DNA of 64,000 bases from positions 868,001-932,000 of the forward strand of contig NZ_CP045417.1 in assembly GCF_009363755.1 (NCBI RefSeq). Direction: 5' to 3'. The translations under genes were made by a program, and so were the position numbers. Below, in pieces: positions 18,395-26,765 of this stretch. Position 1 is the first letter of the stretch; each line of letters starts with the position of its first letter. The DNA comes from Halomonas sp. THAF5a (lineage in GTDB: Bacteria; Pseudomonadota; Gammaproteobacteria; Pseudomonadales; Halomonadaceae). Under the pieces are notes generated by a model. It did no database searches and had not been told where the DNA came from. It worked only from the letters and a program-made list of their open reading frames with translations.

Positions 18395-19666
18395 TCAGGC
18401 GGCGGCCAGGGCCAGGAAGAAGCCGGCCAGGGAGGCCGACATCAGGTTCGAGAGGGTGCCGGCCAGCACCGCCTTGAGGCCGAAGCGGGCGATCTCGTGG
18501 CGGCGACTCGGGGCGATGCTGCCCAGTCCCCCGAGCAGGATGGCGATCGAGGAGAGGTTGGCGAAGCCGCACAGCGCGAAGGAGAGCACCGCCATGGTAT
18601 GGGGCGTCATCACCTGCCCGGTGGCGGCCACCACCTGGTCGCCGTCGAGGTAGGGCGCCAGGTTGATGTAGGCCACGAACTCGTTGACCACCAGCTTCTG
18701 GCCGATGAAGGAGCCGGCCAGCGTCGCCTCTTCCCAGGGCACGCCGAGCAGGAAGGCGAGCGGCGAGAAGAGCCAGCCGAGGATCAGCTCCAGGCTCAGC
18801 GACTCCATGCCGAACCAGCCGCCGATGCCGCCGAGCATGCCGTTGAGCAGGGCGATCAGGCCGATGAAGGCGAGCAGCATGGCGCCGACGTTGGCCGCCA
18901 GCATCAGGCCGGAGCTGGCGCCGGCCGCGGCGGCGTCGAGCACGTTGCTGGGATGGTCCTCTTCCTCGTCGAGGCGCTCCTCGGCGGCGGAGACGCTGTC
19001 CTCGGGCGTCTCGGTCTCCGGCATCAGCAGCTTGGCGAACAGCAGGCCGCCCGGGGCGGCCATGAAGGAGGCGGCGACCAGGTACTCCATGGGAATGCCC
19101 AGCGCGGCGTAGCCGGCCAGCACCGAGCCCGCCACCGAGGCGAGCCCGCCGCACATCACCGCGAACAGCTGCGACCGGGTCATCCTGGCGATGAAGGGGC
19201 GGACCACCAGCGGCGCCTCGGTCTGGCCGACGAAGATGTTGGCGGTGGCAGAGAGCGACTCCGTGCGCGAGGTGCCCAGCGCCTTCTGCAGGGCGCCGCC
19301 GAGGATCCGGATGATCCACTGCATGATGCCCAGGTAGTAGAGCACGGCGGTCAGCGAGGAGAAGAAGATGATCACCGGCAGCACCTTGAAGGCGAAGACG
19401 AAGCCCGAGGCCTCGACGTCGGCCAGCCCGCCGAACACGAAGTCGATGCCGTCGTTGGCGTAGAGCACCACCTGGCTGACGGCGTCGGAGACGGTGGCGA
19501 GCACCGCCTGGCCCACCGGTACGTAGAGCACGAAGGCCCCGATGCCGGCCTGGATGGCGAAGGCACCCAGCACGGTGCGCAGGCGAATCGCGCGGCGGTC
19601 GGAGGAGAACAGCAGGGCGATGGCGACCAGGGTCACCATGCCGACCACGCTCATGAAGAGGGTCAT
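18395..19666 (-). CDS. nupC: NupC-type concentrative nucleoside transporter
   Basis: Ion-coupled nucleoside importer of the CNT family in the inner membrane, 423 residues. It shows the CNT core with GQTEAPLVV, a cytoplasmic acidic loop ([12 protein letters not shown]) and the C-terminal [10 protein letters not shown] and CGFANLSSI segments that bind nucleoside. The start at 19666 gives the usual short hydrophobic N terminus. It leads the deo operon and supplies its substrates. Proton or sodium coupling cannot be decided by eye. Confidence 0.93.
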   Translation of the reverse strand: MTLFMSVVGMVTLVAIALLFSSDRRAIRLRTVLGAFAIQAGIGAFVLYVPVGQAVLATVSDAVSQVVLYANDGIDFVFGGLADVEASGFVFAFKVLPVIIFFSSLTAVLYYLGIMQWIIRILGGALQKALGTSRTESLSATANIFVGQTEAPLVVRPFIARMTRSQLFAVMCGGLASVAGSVLAGYAALGIPMEYLVAASFMAAPGGLLFAKLLMPETETPEDSVSAAEERLDEEEDHPSNVLDAAAAGASSGLMLAANVGAMLLAFIGLIALLNGMLGGIGGWFGMESLSLELILGWLFSPLAFLLGVPWEEATLAGSFIGQKLVVNEFVAYINLAPYLDGDQVVAATGQVMTPHTMAVLSFALCGFANLSSIAILLGGLGSIAPSRRHEIARFGLKAVLAGTLSNLMSASLAGFFLALAAA

Positions 19667-19753
19667 GGGGCACCTATCCGATGGGGCGGCCTGGAGGGCA
19701 GGCATCCGGGTGAATGTGACGCGTGAGTGTGCGGTGAAATTTATCACATTCAG

Positions 19754-19769
19754 TGTTATTTTTTTAACA
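19754..19769. promoter_or_regulatory. Candidate DeoR operator
   Basis: The palindrome TGTTA-N6-TAACA lies in the AT-rich 176-base region between nupC and deoR. E. coli DeoR binds a 16-base palindrome with the same TGTTA/TAACA half sites and the same total length. Its position between the divergent genes fits repression of both the deo operon and deoR. Confidence 0.7.
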
Positions 19770-19842
19770 TTTTCAGCTCACGCGAGCCGTTTTCCAGGGG
19801 CGGGAACGGCGCCGGACACCGGCCACGAGGAGAGCCTCGCAG

Positions 19843-20649
19843 ATGAACGAACGCAGCGCCCGGCGCCTCGCCCGGCTGAGCGAGGCCCTCGCCCAGGGTG
19901 GCAGCCTGCGGCTTTCCGAAGCCGCGGCGCTGTGCGGCGTCTCGCCGATGACCATCCGCCGCGACCTGGCCGCCTCCGAGGGCGGGCTGCAGCTGATGGG
20001 GGGACATCTGGTGCGCAGCGACGATCCGCGCTATGCGCCGGTCTACGACCTGGCCGCCCAGCGGGATCGCCACGCCGCGGCCAAGCGCCGCCTCTGCCGG
20101 CGGGCGCTCGAGCGCATCGCCCCGGGCGATACCCTGTTCATCGACTGCGGCACGACCCTGATGCCGCTCGCCGCCAGCCTGCCCCGGGACCAGTCGCTGA
20201 CCGTGGTGACCTATGCCCTCAACGTGGCCGAGGTCGTGAGCGGGCTTGCAGGCGTGCGCCTGATCCTGCTGGGGGGGCTCTATCACGGCTCGTCGCGCTC
20301 CTTCGCCGGCGAGGAGATGGACACCGCCATCCGCCGGCTCGGCATCAACCAGGCCTTCCTCTCCGCCGCCGGCGTGCACGAGCGCCAGGGCCTGACCTGC
20401 TTCCATTTCCACGAGGTGGCGCCCAAGCGGGCGGCCATCGCCACCGCGGCGAGACGCCTGCTGGTGGTGGACGAGAGCAAGCTCGGGGTCATCCGTCCGA
20501 TGCGCTTCGCCGCCCTCGACGACATCGATGAGATCATCACCGACGCCCCGAGCGGCCCCACCCGAGGGCGTTCGCCCGGCGCTGAGGGCGGTCGCAGAGG
20601 TCGCGGAAAGCTGTCCGGCGTCAAGGCAGCGGAGGTAAAGGATTGCTAA
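19843..20649 (+). CDS. deoR: DeoR family transcriptional regulator of the deo operon
   Basis: Sugar-phosphate-responsive repressor, 268 residues. The N terminus has the DeoR helix-turn-helix (LRLSEAAALCGVSPMTIRRDL), followed by the isomerase-like effector domain with the CGTTLMPLA phosphate-binding turn, LLGGLYHGSS and the family's DESKLGVIRPMRFA. The last ~25 residues are basic and atypical. GAGGAGAG precedes the ATG. Its placement divergent from nupC-deoCABD-cdd and the palindrome between them make it the likely deoxyribose-phosphate-responsive repressor of that operon. Confidence 0.9.
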   Translation: MNERSARRLARLSEALAQGGSLRLSEAAALCGVSPMTIRRDLAASEGGLQLMGGHLVRSDDPRYAPVYDLAAQRDRHAAAKRRLCRRALERIAPGDTLFIDCGTTLMPLAASLPRDQSLTVVTYALNVAEVVSGLAGVRLILLGGLYHGSSRSFAGEEMDTAIRRLGINQAFLSAAGVHERQGLTCFHFHEVAPKRAAIATAARRLLVVDESKLGVIRPMRFAALDDIDEIITDAPSGPTRGRSPGAEGGRRGRGKLSGVKAAEVKDC

Positions 20650-20703
20650 CTTGAAAGGTGAGTCAGCGTAAACCATCACCGCCTTTCGTCTGGAGAGCGC
20701 CCT

Positions 20704-21387
20704 ATGCAAGCCGCAGATGTCATGACGACCAACGTGATCACTGTCACGCCCGAGTGCGAGGTCGGCGAGATCGCCAGCCTGCTGCTGGAACACGGCATCA
20801 GCGCCGTGCCGGTGGTCGATGCCGACGATCGGGTGCTCGGCATCGTCAGTGAAGGGGACCTGATGGCTCGGGTCGAGCCGGAGGAGAATGCGCATCGCTC
20901 CTGGTGGCTCAGGATCTTCAGCGGCGGCGGCGACGCCGTGGACTACGTGAAGACCCACGGGCGCAAGGCGGGCCAGATCATGACGCCCGACCCGCTCACC
21001 GTGGGTGAGGACGAGTCGCTGCACCACATCGCCTCGCTGCTCGAGAAGCGCCGCATCAAGCGGGTGCCGGTGGTCCGCGACGGCAAGCTGGTGGGCATCG
21101 TCAGTCGCTCCAACCTGCTGCGCGGCTTCTCCGTGGCTCGCCAGCCGTCCGCTGGTGACGACGACCGCGCCATCCGCGACGCCATCCTCAAGGAGGTCGA
21201 CGAGAACACCGGGGTGCTGGTGGACCGCCTCAACGTCATCGTCGCCGACGGCAAGGTGCAGCTGTGGGGGCTCGTCGAGAGCAAGGAGCAGCGCTGGGCC
21301 GTGCAGGTCGCCGCGGAGAACATCGACGGGGTCAAGGAGATCGAGAACAACCTCGGCTTCGTGCCGCGGGGCGTGGGGGCGGTCTGA
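20704..21387 (+). CDS. CBS-CBS-BON domain protein
   Basis: Cytoplasmic 227-residue protein with two CBS domains (about residues 1-62 and 80-142), each with the expected ISAVPVV and IKRVPVV strands, and a C-terminal BON domain (about 150-222). CBS pairs bind adenosyl ligands; BON domains often bind membranes or partners. The function of this fusion is not established, though similar proteins occur widely in proteobacteria. It stands alone, with a strong terminator 60 bases downstream. Confidence 0.9.
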   Translation: MQAADVMTTNVITVTPECEVGEIASLLLEHGISAVPVVDADDRVLGIVSEGDLMARVEPEENAHRSWWLRIFSGGGDAVDYVKTHGRKAGQIMTPDPLTVGEDESLHHIASLLEKRRIKRVPVVRDGKLVGIVSRSNLLRGFSVARQPSAGDDDRAIRDAILKEVDENTGVLVDRLNVIVADGKVQLWGLVESKEQRWAVQVAAENIDGVKEIENNLGFVPRGVGAV

Positions 21388-21447
21388 CCCCGCGCGAACC
21401 ACGCGCCCGCGCCTGAGGTGCTGGCGCGATAGACAATGCGATATCAA

Positions 21448-21483
21448 CGACAGCGGGGCGGCCATCTGGCCGCCCCGCTGTCG
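21448..21483. terminator. Strong hairpin between CBS-BON and aminotransferase genes
   Basis: A perfect 16-base-pair inverted repeat (CGACAGCGGGGCGGCC and complement) with the four-base loop ATCT lies between two converging genes and probably terminates both. Confidence 0.75.
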
Positions 21484-21506
21484 TGTCGGTGTCGCTCCGT
21501 CGCGCG

Positions 21507-22643
21507 CTACGCCTCGGCGGCCCGCACCTTGCCGAGCGCCGCTTCCAGGCTCTCCAGGGTGCGCTCCGGGTGGTGGAGCTTGTCGAGGCCGAACAGGCCA
21601 ATGCGGAAGGTGCGGAAGCTATCGCCCTCGTCGCACATCAGCGGCACGCCGGCGGCGACCTGGACGCCAGCCGCGAGGAACTTGGCGACGATCGCCTCGT
21701 CGTCGGTGTAGCTGACCACCACGCCCGGCGCCTCGAAGCCCGGCGCGGCGACGCTCTGGTAGCCGTGCCTGGCGAGCATGTCGCGCACCAGCCGGCCGAC
21801 CTCGCGCTGCTCTTCGCGGACCCGGTCGAAGCCGTACTGACGGGTCTCGTTCATCACGTCGCGCAGCTGGCGCAGGCCGTCGGTGGGCAGGGTGGCGTGG
21901 TAGGCATGCCCGCCGCCCTCGTAGGTCTCCATGATCGAGAGCCACTTCTTCAGGTCGCAGGCGAAGCTGGTGCTGGTGGTCTCCTCGATGATCTCGCGGG
22001 CCTGGCGGGAGAGCATCACCATGCCGCAGCAGGGACTGCCGCTCCAGCCCTTCTGGGGGGCGCTGACCAGCACGTCGACGCCGACGTCCTGCATGTCGAC
22101 CCAGAGGGTGCCGGAGGCGATGCAGTCGAGCACCAGCAGGCCGCCCTCGTCATGGATGGCGTCGGCGATCTTCTGCAAGTAGTCGTCGGGCAGCAGCATG
22201 CCCGAGGAGGTCTCGACGTGGGGCACGAAGACGATGTCCGGCTGCTGGTCGCGAATCGCCTCGACCACGTCCTCGATGGGCGGCGGCGCGAAGGGCGAGG
22301 TCGCCTCGTTGTCGTCCACCCGGCGGGCCTTGAGCACGTTGACGTCGGAGGGGATCTTGCCCATCGACAGGATCTGGCTCCAGCGGTAGCTGAACCAGCC
22401 GTTGCGGATCACCAGGCACCGGCGGTCCTTGGCGAACTGGCGCGCCACGGCCTCCATGGCGAAGGTGCCGCTGCCGGGCACGATCACCGTCGAGTGCGCG
22501 TGGTAGACCTCCTTCAGCGTGGCGGACACGTCGCACATCACGCCCTGGAAACTCTTCGACATGTGGTTCAGCGCGCGATCGGTATAGACCACCGAGTACT
22601 CCAGCAGTCCATCGGGGTCGACGTCGGGTAGCAGTCCGGCCAT
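21507..22643 (-). CDS. Class-V PLP aminotransferase, candidate taurine or C2-aminosulfonate transaminase
   Basis: The 378-residue protein belongs to the alanine-glyoxylate/serine-pyruvate aminotransferase group (fold type I, class V). PLP contacts are visible: PGSGTFAMEA for the phosphate, the Asp in LLVLDCIAS, and the Schiff-base Lys in SAPQKGWSG. It is related in fold to PhnW, which transaminates the phosphonate analogue of taurine, but lacks PhnW's usual GPxP N terminus. It follows an IclR regulator on the same strand, and that regulator is divergent from xsc. A role making sulfoacetaldehyde from taurine for Xsc is therefore attractive, but known taurine transaminases (Tpa, Toa) are class III, so this is inference. 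GGGAGA precedes the ATG. Confidence 0.75.
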   Translation of the reverse strand: MAGLLPDVDPDGLLEYSVVYTDRALNHMSKSFQGVMCDVSATLKEVYHAHSTVIVPGSGTFAMEAVARQFAKDRRCLVIRNGWFSYRWSQILSMGKIPSDVNVLKARRVDDNEATSPFAPPPIEDVVEAIRDQQPDIVFVPHVETSSGMLLPDDYLQKIADAIHDEGGLLVLDCIASGTLWVDMQDVGVDVLVSAPQKGWSGSPCCGMVMLSRQAREIIEETTSTSFACDLKKWLSIMETYEGGGHAYHATLPTDGLRQLRDVMNETRQYGFDRVREEQREVGRLVRDMLARHGYQSVAAPGFEAPGVVVSYTDDEAIVAKFLAAGVQVAAGVPLMCDEGDSFRTFRIGLFGLDKLHHPERTLESLEAALGKVRAAEA

Positions 22644-22740
22644 TACGGTCTCCCTGTTGTGGTGCGGGCCTTTGCGTATGCCTCAGAGCATATTCGCAAT
22701 CACGTCGTCAGGCCAGCCGGCCTCCGTGCCCCGAAGCGGC

Positions 22741-23562
22741 TCAGCGCCCGCCGGCGGCGGCGGGCTGGGCGGCGTCCGACAGCGCCTCGCGATTGATGGC
22801 GGCGATCTGCTCGGCGGCACGCTGCAGCGCCGGCAGGCACTCCATCGCCTTCTCCCGGGTCATGCGCATGATCGGCGACTGGATGGCCAGGCCGGTGTTG
22901 GAGAGCCCGTCGGGATTGGGGGCCAGCACCGCGATGCACAAGAGCCCCGGCAGGAACTCCTCGTCGTCGAAGGCGTAGCCCTGGCGCCCCACGGTCTCGA
23001 TCTCGGCCTCGAGGGCCTCGGGATCCACCAGGGTGTTGCGGGTGAAGCCCTCCAGCGTCAGGTCGTTGAGCAGCCGCCGACGCTGGGCGGGCGCCATCTG
23101 GGCCAGGAAGAGCTTGCCGCTGGCCGAGCAGTGCACCGGCACCCGGGACCCGGGATGCAGGTAGAAGCGCAGCGGCGCCGAGGTCTCCACGCGATCGAGA
23201 TAGAGCACCTCGCCGCCGGAGAGCGCCGTGATGTTGCAGCTCTCGCCGACCTCGTCGACCAGCTTGCGCAGGACCGCATGGCGGGCTCCGTGCACGGTGT
23301 CGTTGAGCAGCAGGGACTCGGCCAGGCGGCGCAGGCGGCTACCCTTGCTGTAGTGGCGGCCGTCGGCCTCGCGTTGCAGCATGCCCGAGGTCTCGAGCTG
23401 CTGGAGCATGCGGTGCAGGGTGGGCTTGGGCAGGCCGGTCTCGTCGACCATGCCCTGCAGCGTGAAGAACTGGTCCTTCCCTGCGATCACCTCGAGCAGG
23501 GCCAGGAGGCGTTGGGCCGGCGTATCGCCCTCGAGGCGAGGCATCTCGGATTTGGTCGTCAT
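22741..23562 (-). CDS. IclR family regulator, likely controlling xsc
   Basis: The 273-residue protein has an N-terminal winged helix (FTLQGMVDETGLPKPTLHRMLQQL) and the IclR effector domain with CNITALSGGEVLYLDRVE, HCSASGKLFLA and a C-terminal DDEEFLPGLLCIAVLA segment. It is divergent from xsc copy 1 and 97 bases upstream of the aminotransferase gene, so autoregulation and control of xsc-pta are likely. The palindrome at 23672-23692, and its counterpart at the second xsc, are its best candidate sites. The effector might be sulfoacetaldehyde or taurine (inference). Confidence 0.9.
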   Translation of the reverse strand: MTTKSEMPRLEGDTPAQRLLALLEVIAGKDQFFTLQGMVDETGLPKPTLHRMLQQLETSGMLQREADGRHYSKGSRLRRLAESLLLNDTVHGARHAVLRKLVDEVGESCNITALSGGEVLYLDRVETSAPLRFYLHPGSRVPVHCSASGKLFLAQMAPAQRRRLLNDLTLEGFTRNTLVDPEALEAEIETVGRQGYAFDDEEFLPGLLCIAVLAPNPDGLSNTGLAIQSPIMRMTREKAMECLPALQRAAEQIAAINREALSDAAQPAAAGGR

Positions 23563-23583
23563 ATGGGCTCTCCCTTTGGTCCC

Positions 23584-23612
23584 AAGGTAATTTGTTCCTG
23601 AAAAGAAATCAA
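23584..23612 (-). promoter_or_regulatory. Candidate iclR promoter, divergent to xsc copy 1
   Basis: On the minus strand a -35-like TTGATT (23607-23612) and a -10-like TACCTT (23584-23589) are spaced by 17 bases. The TTGATT and flanking bases recur in the same place and orientation upstream of the second xsc, where they face cobS. Confidence 0.5.
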
Positions 23613-23636
23613 TTTGTACCGTTTTATGGAATTTTG

Positions 23637-23665
23637 TTGACGGGCTGCCGGAGGAGCGCTACTTT
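23637..23665 (+). promoter_or_regulatory. Candidate xsc copy 1 promoter
   Basis: TTGACG (23637-23642), 17 bases, then TACTTT (23660-23665). An AT-rich element GTTTTATGGAATTT lies just upstream at 23621-23634 and is also present at the second xsc promoter, where the -35 hexamer is identical and the spacer the same length. Confidence 0.65.
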
Positions 23666-23671
23666 TTGATC

Positions 23672-23692
23672 AGGTTCCAGATATCGGAACCT
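23672..23692. promoter_or_regulatory. 21-base operator palindrome at xsc copy 1
   Basis: Perfect inverted repeat AGGTTCC-N7-GGAACCT whose TTCC begins ten bases after the end of the -10 hexamer, so it covers the expected transcription start. The second xsc has TTCC-N7-GGAA at exactly the same distance. The position favours repression, most likely by the adjacent IclR protein. Confidence 0.65.
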
Positions 23693-23792
23693 TTGGTATC
23701 AAAAAAGTGGTATCAAAAGAGCAAAGGCACCACACAATAACGCGATGGCGCCCACGCCAGATCCGACACCCAGCGCTCCCATGGAGGTTCCC

Positions 23793-25613
23793 ATGAGCAC
23801 CGACAACACCGCAGACACCCGCCAGGTCGTGAAAGGCAAGCAGAAGATGACCCCCTCGGAAGCCTTCGTGGAGACCCTGGTCGCCAACGGGGTGACCGAC
23901 ATGTTCGGCATCATGGGCTCGGCCTTCATGGACGCCATGGACATCTTCGCCCCGGCCGGCATCCGCCTGGTCCCGGTGGTCCACGAGCAGGGCGCCGCGC
24001 ACATGGCCGACGGCTATGCTCGCGTCTCCGGCCGCCACGGCGCCGTGATCGGCCAGAACGGCCCCGGCATCTCCAACTGCGTGACCGGCATCGCCGCGGC
24101 CTACTGGGCGCACAGCCCGGTGGTCATCGTGACCCCCGAGACCGGCACCACCGGCATCGGCCTGGGCGGCTTCCAGGAGTGCCACCAGCTGCCGATGTTC
24201 CAGGAGTTCACCAAGTACCAGGGCCACGTGACCCACCCGGCGCGCATGGCCGAGTACACCGGTCGCTGCTTCGACCGCGCCATGTCCGAGATGGGCCCGA
24301 CCCAGCTCAACATCCCGCGCGACTACTTCTACGGCGAGATCGAGTGCGAGATTCCCGAGCCGGCGCGCCTCGACCGCGGCCCGGGCGGTACCAAGACCCT
24401 CAACGAGGCTGCCGAGCTGCTGGCCAACGCCAAGTTCCCGGTGATCGTCTCCGGCGGCGGCGTGGTGATGGCCGATGGCGTCGAGGCCTGTAAGGCACTG
24501 GCCGAGCGTCTGGGCGCGCCGGTGGTCAACAGCTACCAGCACAACGACTCCTTCCCGGCCAGCCACCCGCTGTGGTGCGGTCCGCTGGGCTATCAGGGCT
24601 CCAAGGCCGGCATGAAGCTGATCAGTCAGGCCGACGTGGTGGTGGCACTGGGCACCCGCCTGGGGCCGTTCGGCACCCTGCCGCAGCACGGCATGGACTA
24701 CTGGCCGAAGGACGCCAAGATCATCCAGATCGACGCCGACCACAAGATGCTGGGCCTGGTGAAGAAGATCGCCGTGGGCATCTGCGGCGATGCCAAGGAA
24801 GCCGCCGAGGCGATCACCGAGCGCCTGTCCAGCCGCGACCTGGCCTGCGACGCCACCAAGAGCGAGCGTGCCGAGCAGATCGCCAGCGAGAAGGCCGCCT
24901 GGGAGCGCGAGCTCGACGAGTGGACCCACGAGAAGGACCCGTTCAGCCTCGACGCCATCGACGAGGCCAAGGGCGAGACGCCGTTCTCCGGCGGCGAGTA
25001 CCTGCACCCGCGCCAGGTGCTGCGCGAGCTCGAGAAGGCCATGCCGGACGACGTGATGGTCTCCACCGACATCGGCAACATCAACGCCGTGGCGCACAGC
25101 TACCTGCGCTTCGAGAAGCCGCGCAGCTTCTTCGCCCCGATGAGCTTCGGCAACTGCGGCTACGCGCTGCCGACCATCATGGGCGCCAAGGTGGCCGCAC
25201 CGGAGCGTCCGGCGATCGCCTACGCCGGTGACGGCGCCTGGGGCATGAGCCTGATGGAGATCATGACCGCGGTGCGTCACGAGATCCCGGTGACCGCGGT
25301 GGTGTTCCACAACCGTCAGTGGGGCGCCGAGAAGAAGAACCAGGTCGAGTTCTACAACCGTCGCTTCGTGGCCGGTGAGCTGGACAACCAGAGCTTCGCC
25401 GAGATCGGCCGGGCGATGGGTGCCGAGGGCATCACCGTGGACCGCCTGGAGGACGTGGGTCCGGCGCTGAAGAAGGCGGTGGACATGCAGATGAACGAGG
25501 GCAAGACCTGCGTCATCGAGGTCATGTGCACCCGGGAGCTGGGCGACCCCTTCCGCCGCGACGCGCTGAAGAAGCCGGTGCGCCTGCTCGAGAAGTACCA
25601 GGACTACGTCTGA
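23793..25613 (+). CDS. xsc: Sulfoacetaldehyde acetyltransferase, copy 1
   Basis: Thiamine-diphosphate enzyme that turns sulfoacetaldehyde and phosphate into acetyl phosphate and sulfite, the key desulfonation step of C2 sulfonates. The 606-residue protein has the catalytic Glu65 in VVHEQGAAH and the cofactor motif starting GDGAWGMSLMEI near residue 479 and ending in the Asn of VVFHNRQWG. I start at 23793, where GGAGG lies five bases upstream, rather than at in-frame upstream ATGs. It is followed by a good terminator and pta. Its sequence is almost identical to the copy at 37393: I noticed protein differences only at residues 4-7 and at 357 (Ser here, Ala there). Confidence 0.96.
   Translation: MSTDNTADTRQVVKGKQKMTPSEAFVETLVANGVTDMFGIMGSAFMDAMDIFAPAGIRLVPVVHEQGAAHMADGYARVSGRHGAVIGQNGPGISNCVTGIAAAYWAHSPVVIVTPETGTTGIGLGGFQECHQLPMFQEFTKYQGHVTHPARMAEYTGRCFDRAMSEMGPTQLNIPRDYFYGEIECEIPEPARLDRGPGGTKTLNEAAELLANAKFPVIVSGGGVVMADGVEACKALAERLGAPVVNSYQHNDSFPASHPLWCGPLGYQGSKAGMKLISQADVVVALGTRLGPFGTLPQHGMDYWPKDAKIIQIDADHKMLGLVKKIAVGICGDAKEAAEAITERLSSRDLACDATKSERAEQIASEKAAWERELDEWTHEKDPFSLDAIDEAKGETPFSGGEYLHPRQVLRELEKAMPDDVMVSTDIGNINAVAHSYLRFEKPRSFFAPMSFGNCGYALPTIMGAKVAAPERPAIAYAGDGAWGMSLMEIMTAVRHEIPVTAVVFHNRQWGAEKKNQVEFYNRRFVAGELDNQSFAEIGRAMGAEGITVDRLEDVGPALKKAVDMQMNEGKTCVIEVMCTRELGDPFRRDALKKPVRLLEKYQDYV
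23793..25613 (+). repeat. Near-identical 1.8-kb direct repeat, unit 1
   Basis: This xsc coding sequence matches the one at 37393-39213 with only about ten base differences noticed by eye, most of them silent, in the same orientation and exactly 13,600 bases apart. The promoter region and terminator are related too, but more diverged. Such long homology could support recombination deleting the intervening DNA, or gene conversion that keeps the copies alike. Confidence 0.9.
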
Positions 25614-25634
25614 TCGATAGGTGCTGCAAGGGTT

Positions 25635-25660
25635 CCCCCGGCGTTGCCGGGGGCTTTTTT
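25635..25660 (+). terminator. Terminator after xsc copy 1
   Basis: Eight-base-pair stem CCCCCGGC/GCCGGGGG with a three-base loop followed by CTTTTTT. It lies between xsc and pta, so pta is either expressed by read-through or from its own promoter. The terminator of the second xsc has the same stem. Confidence 0.85.
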
Positions 25661-25705
25661 GTCTGAGGACTGCCGCACCATGCGGCAGGCACGAGAGGCC
25701 ATCGC

Positions 25706-26722
25706 ATGAAAGCCTTGAATCAGATTCTCGAGCGCGCACGCCGCGATCCCCGGCGCATCGTGCTCTGTGAGGGTGAGGACGAGCGCATCCTGCACGCGGC
25801 CGCCAAGGCGGCGGAGCAGGGCATCGCCAAGGTCCTCCTGGTGGGCAGCCGGGCAAGCATTGCCGCGGCCGCCGAGCGCCACGGGGTCGACCTGGCCGCG
25901 GTCGAGGTGATCGACCCGGCCGACTCGCCGCTGACCGACGAGCTGGAGCGGGCGCTGCTGGCCCTGCGCGAGAAGAAGGGCATGACCCCGGAGCAGGCCG
26001 CGACGGCGATCCGTGAGCCGCTCTGCTTCGCCAACATGTTGGTCCGCGAGGGGCACGCCGACGGCACCGTGGCCGGCGCGGTGAACACCACCGCCGACGT
26101 GGTGAGAAGCGCCATTCAGCTGCTGGGGCTGGCCCCGGGCAGCAAGCTGGTCTCGAGCTTCTTTCTGATGATGCTCTGCAAGCCGTTCCATAGCCTCAAG
26201 GGCGGCATGATCTTCTCCGACTGCGGCCTGGTCATCGAACCCGACGCGGGCGAGCTCGCCCAGATCGCCATGGCCGCCGCCGACAGCGCCCAGGCGCTGC
26301 TCGACGAAGACCCCCGGGTGGCCATGCTGTCGTTCTCGACCAGCGGCAGCGCCCGGCACGGCAACGTCGACAAGGTCGTGCAGGCCGCCCGCGAGGTGAA
26401 GGCCGCCCGGCCGGCGCTCGCCATCGACGAGGACGTGCAGCTCGATGCCGCCATCGTGGCCGAGATCGCCGAGCGCAAGCTGCCCGACTCCAGGGTCAAG
26501 GGCAACGCCAACGTGCTGATCTTCCCGGACCTCGAGGCCGGTAACATCGGCTACAAGCTGGCCGAAAGGATCGGCGGTGCCGAGGCCATCGGCCCGCTGC
26601 TGCAGGGCCTGGCCAAGCCGGCCAACGACCTCTCCCGGGGCTGCAGCGTCGACGACGTCTTTCATGTGATCGCGGTGACCACGGTGCAGGCCCAGAGCCT
26701 GTCCGCCGCCGCCGAGTCGTGA
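25706..26722 (+). CDS. pta: Phosphate acetyltransferase
   Basis: Single-domain phosphotransacetylase of 338 residues that converts acetyl phosphate and CoA to acetyl-CoA. Family features include DGTVAGAVNTTADVVRSAI, the KGGMIFSDCG segment and the C-terminal SRGCSVDDV. It is the short form, lacking the DRTGG-type N-terminal domain of enterobacterial Pta, and this short form is the one usually paired with xsc. It lies 92 bases after xsc, and GAGAGG precedes its ATG. Its role is to funnel the Xsc product into central metabolism. Confidence 0.93.
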   Translation: MKALNQILERARRDPRRIVLCEGEDERILHAAAKAAEQGIAKVLLVGSRASIAAAAERHGVDLAAVEVIDPADSPLTDELERALLALREKKGMTPEQAATAIREPLCFANMLVREGHADGTVAGAVNTTADVVRSAIQLLGLAPGSKLVSSFFLMMLCKPFHSLKGGMIFSDCGLVIEPDAGELAQIAMAAADSAQALLDEDPRVAMLSFSTSGSARHGNVDKVVQAAREVKAARPALAIDEDVQLDAAIVAEIAERKLPDSRVKGNANVLIFPDLEAGNIGYKLAERIGGAEAIGPLLQGLAKPANDLSRGCSVDDVFHVIAVTTVQAQSLSAAAES

Positions 26723-26765
26723 GGGACATCGCCGGTCGCGCCCCGCGGTCCCGGGGGCGCTGAGG

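Noticed and set aside
23670..25856. A 728-residue antisense frame opposite xsc copy 1, and its twin at 37312-39450
   Set aside because: Both are antisense to xsc and so are identical because xsc is duplicated, not because they are conserved proteins. The product is His/Val/Gly-rich without domains.
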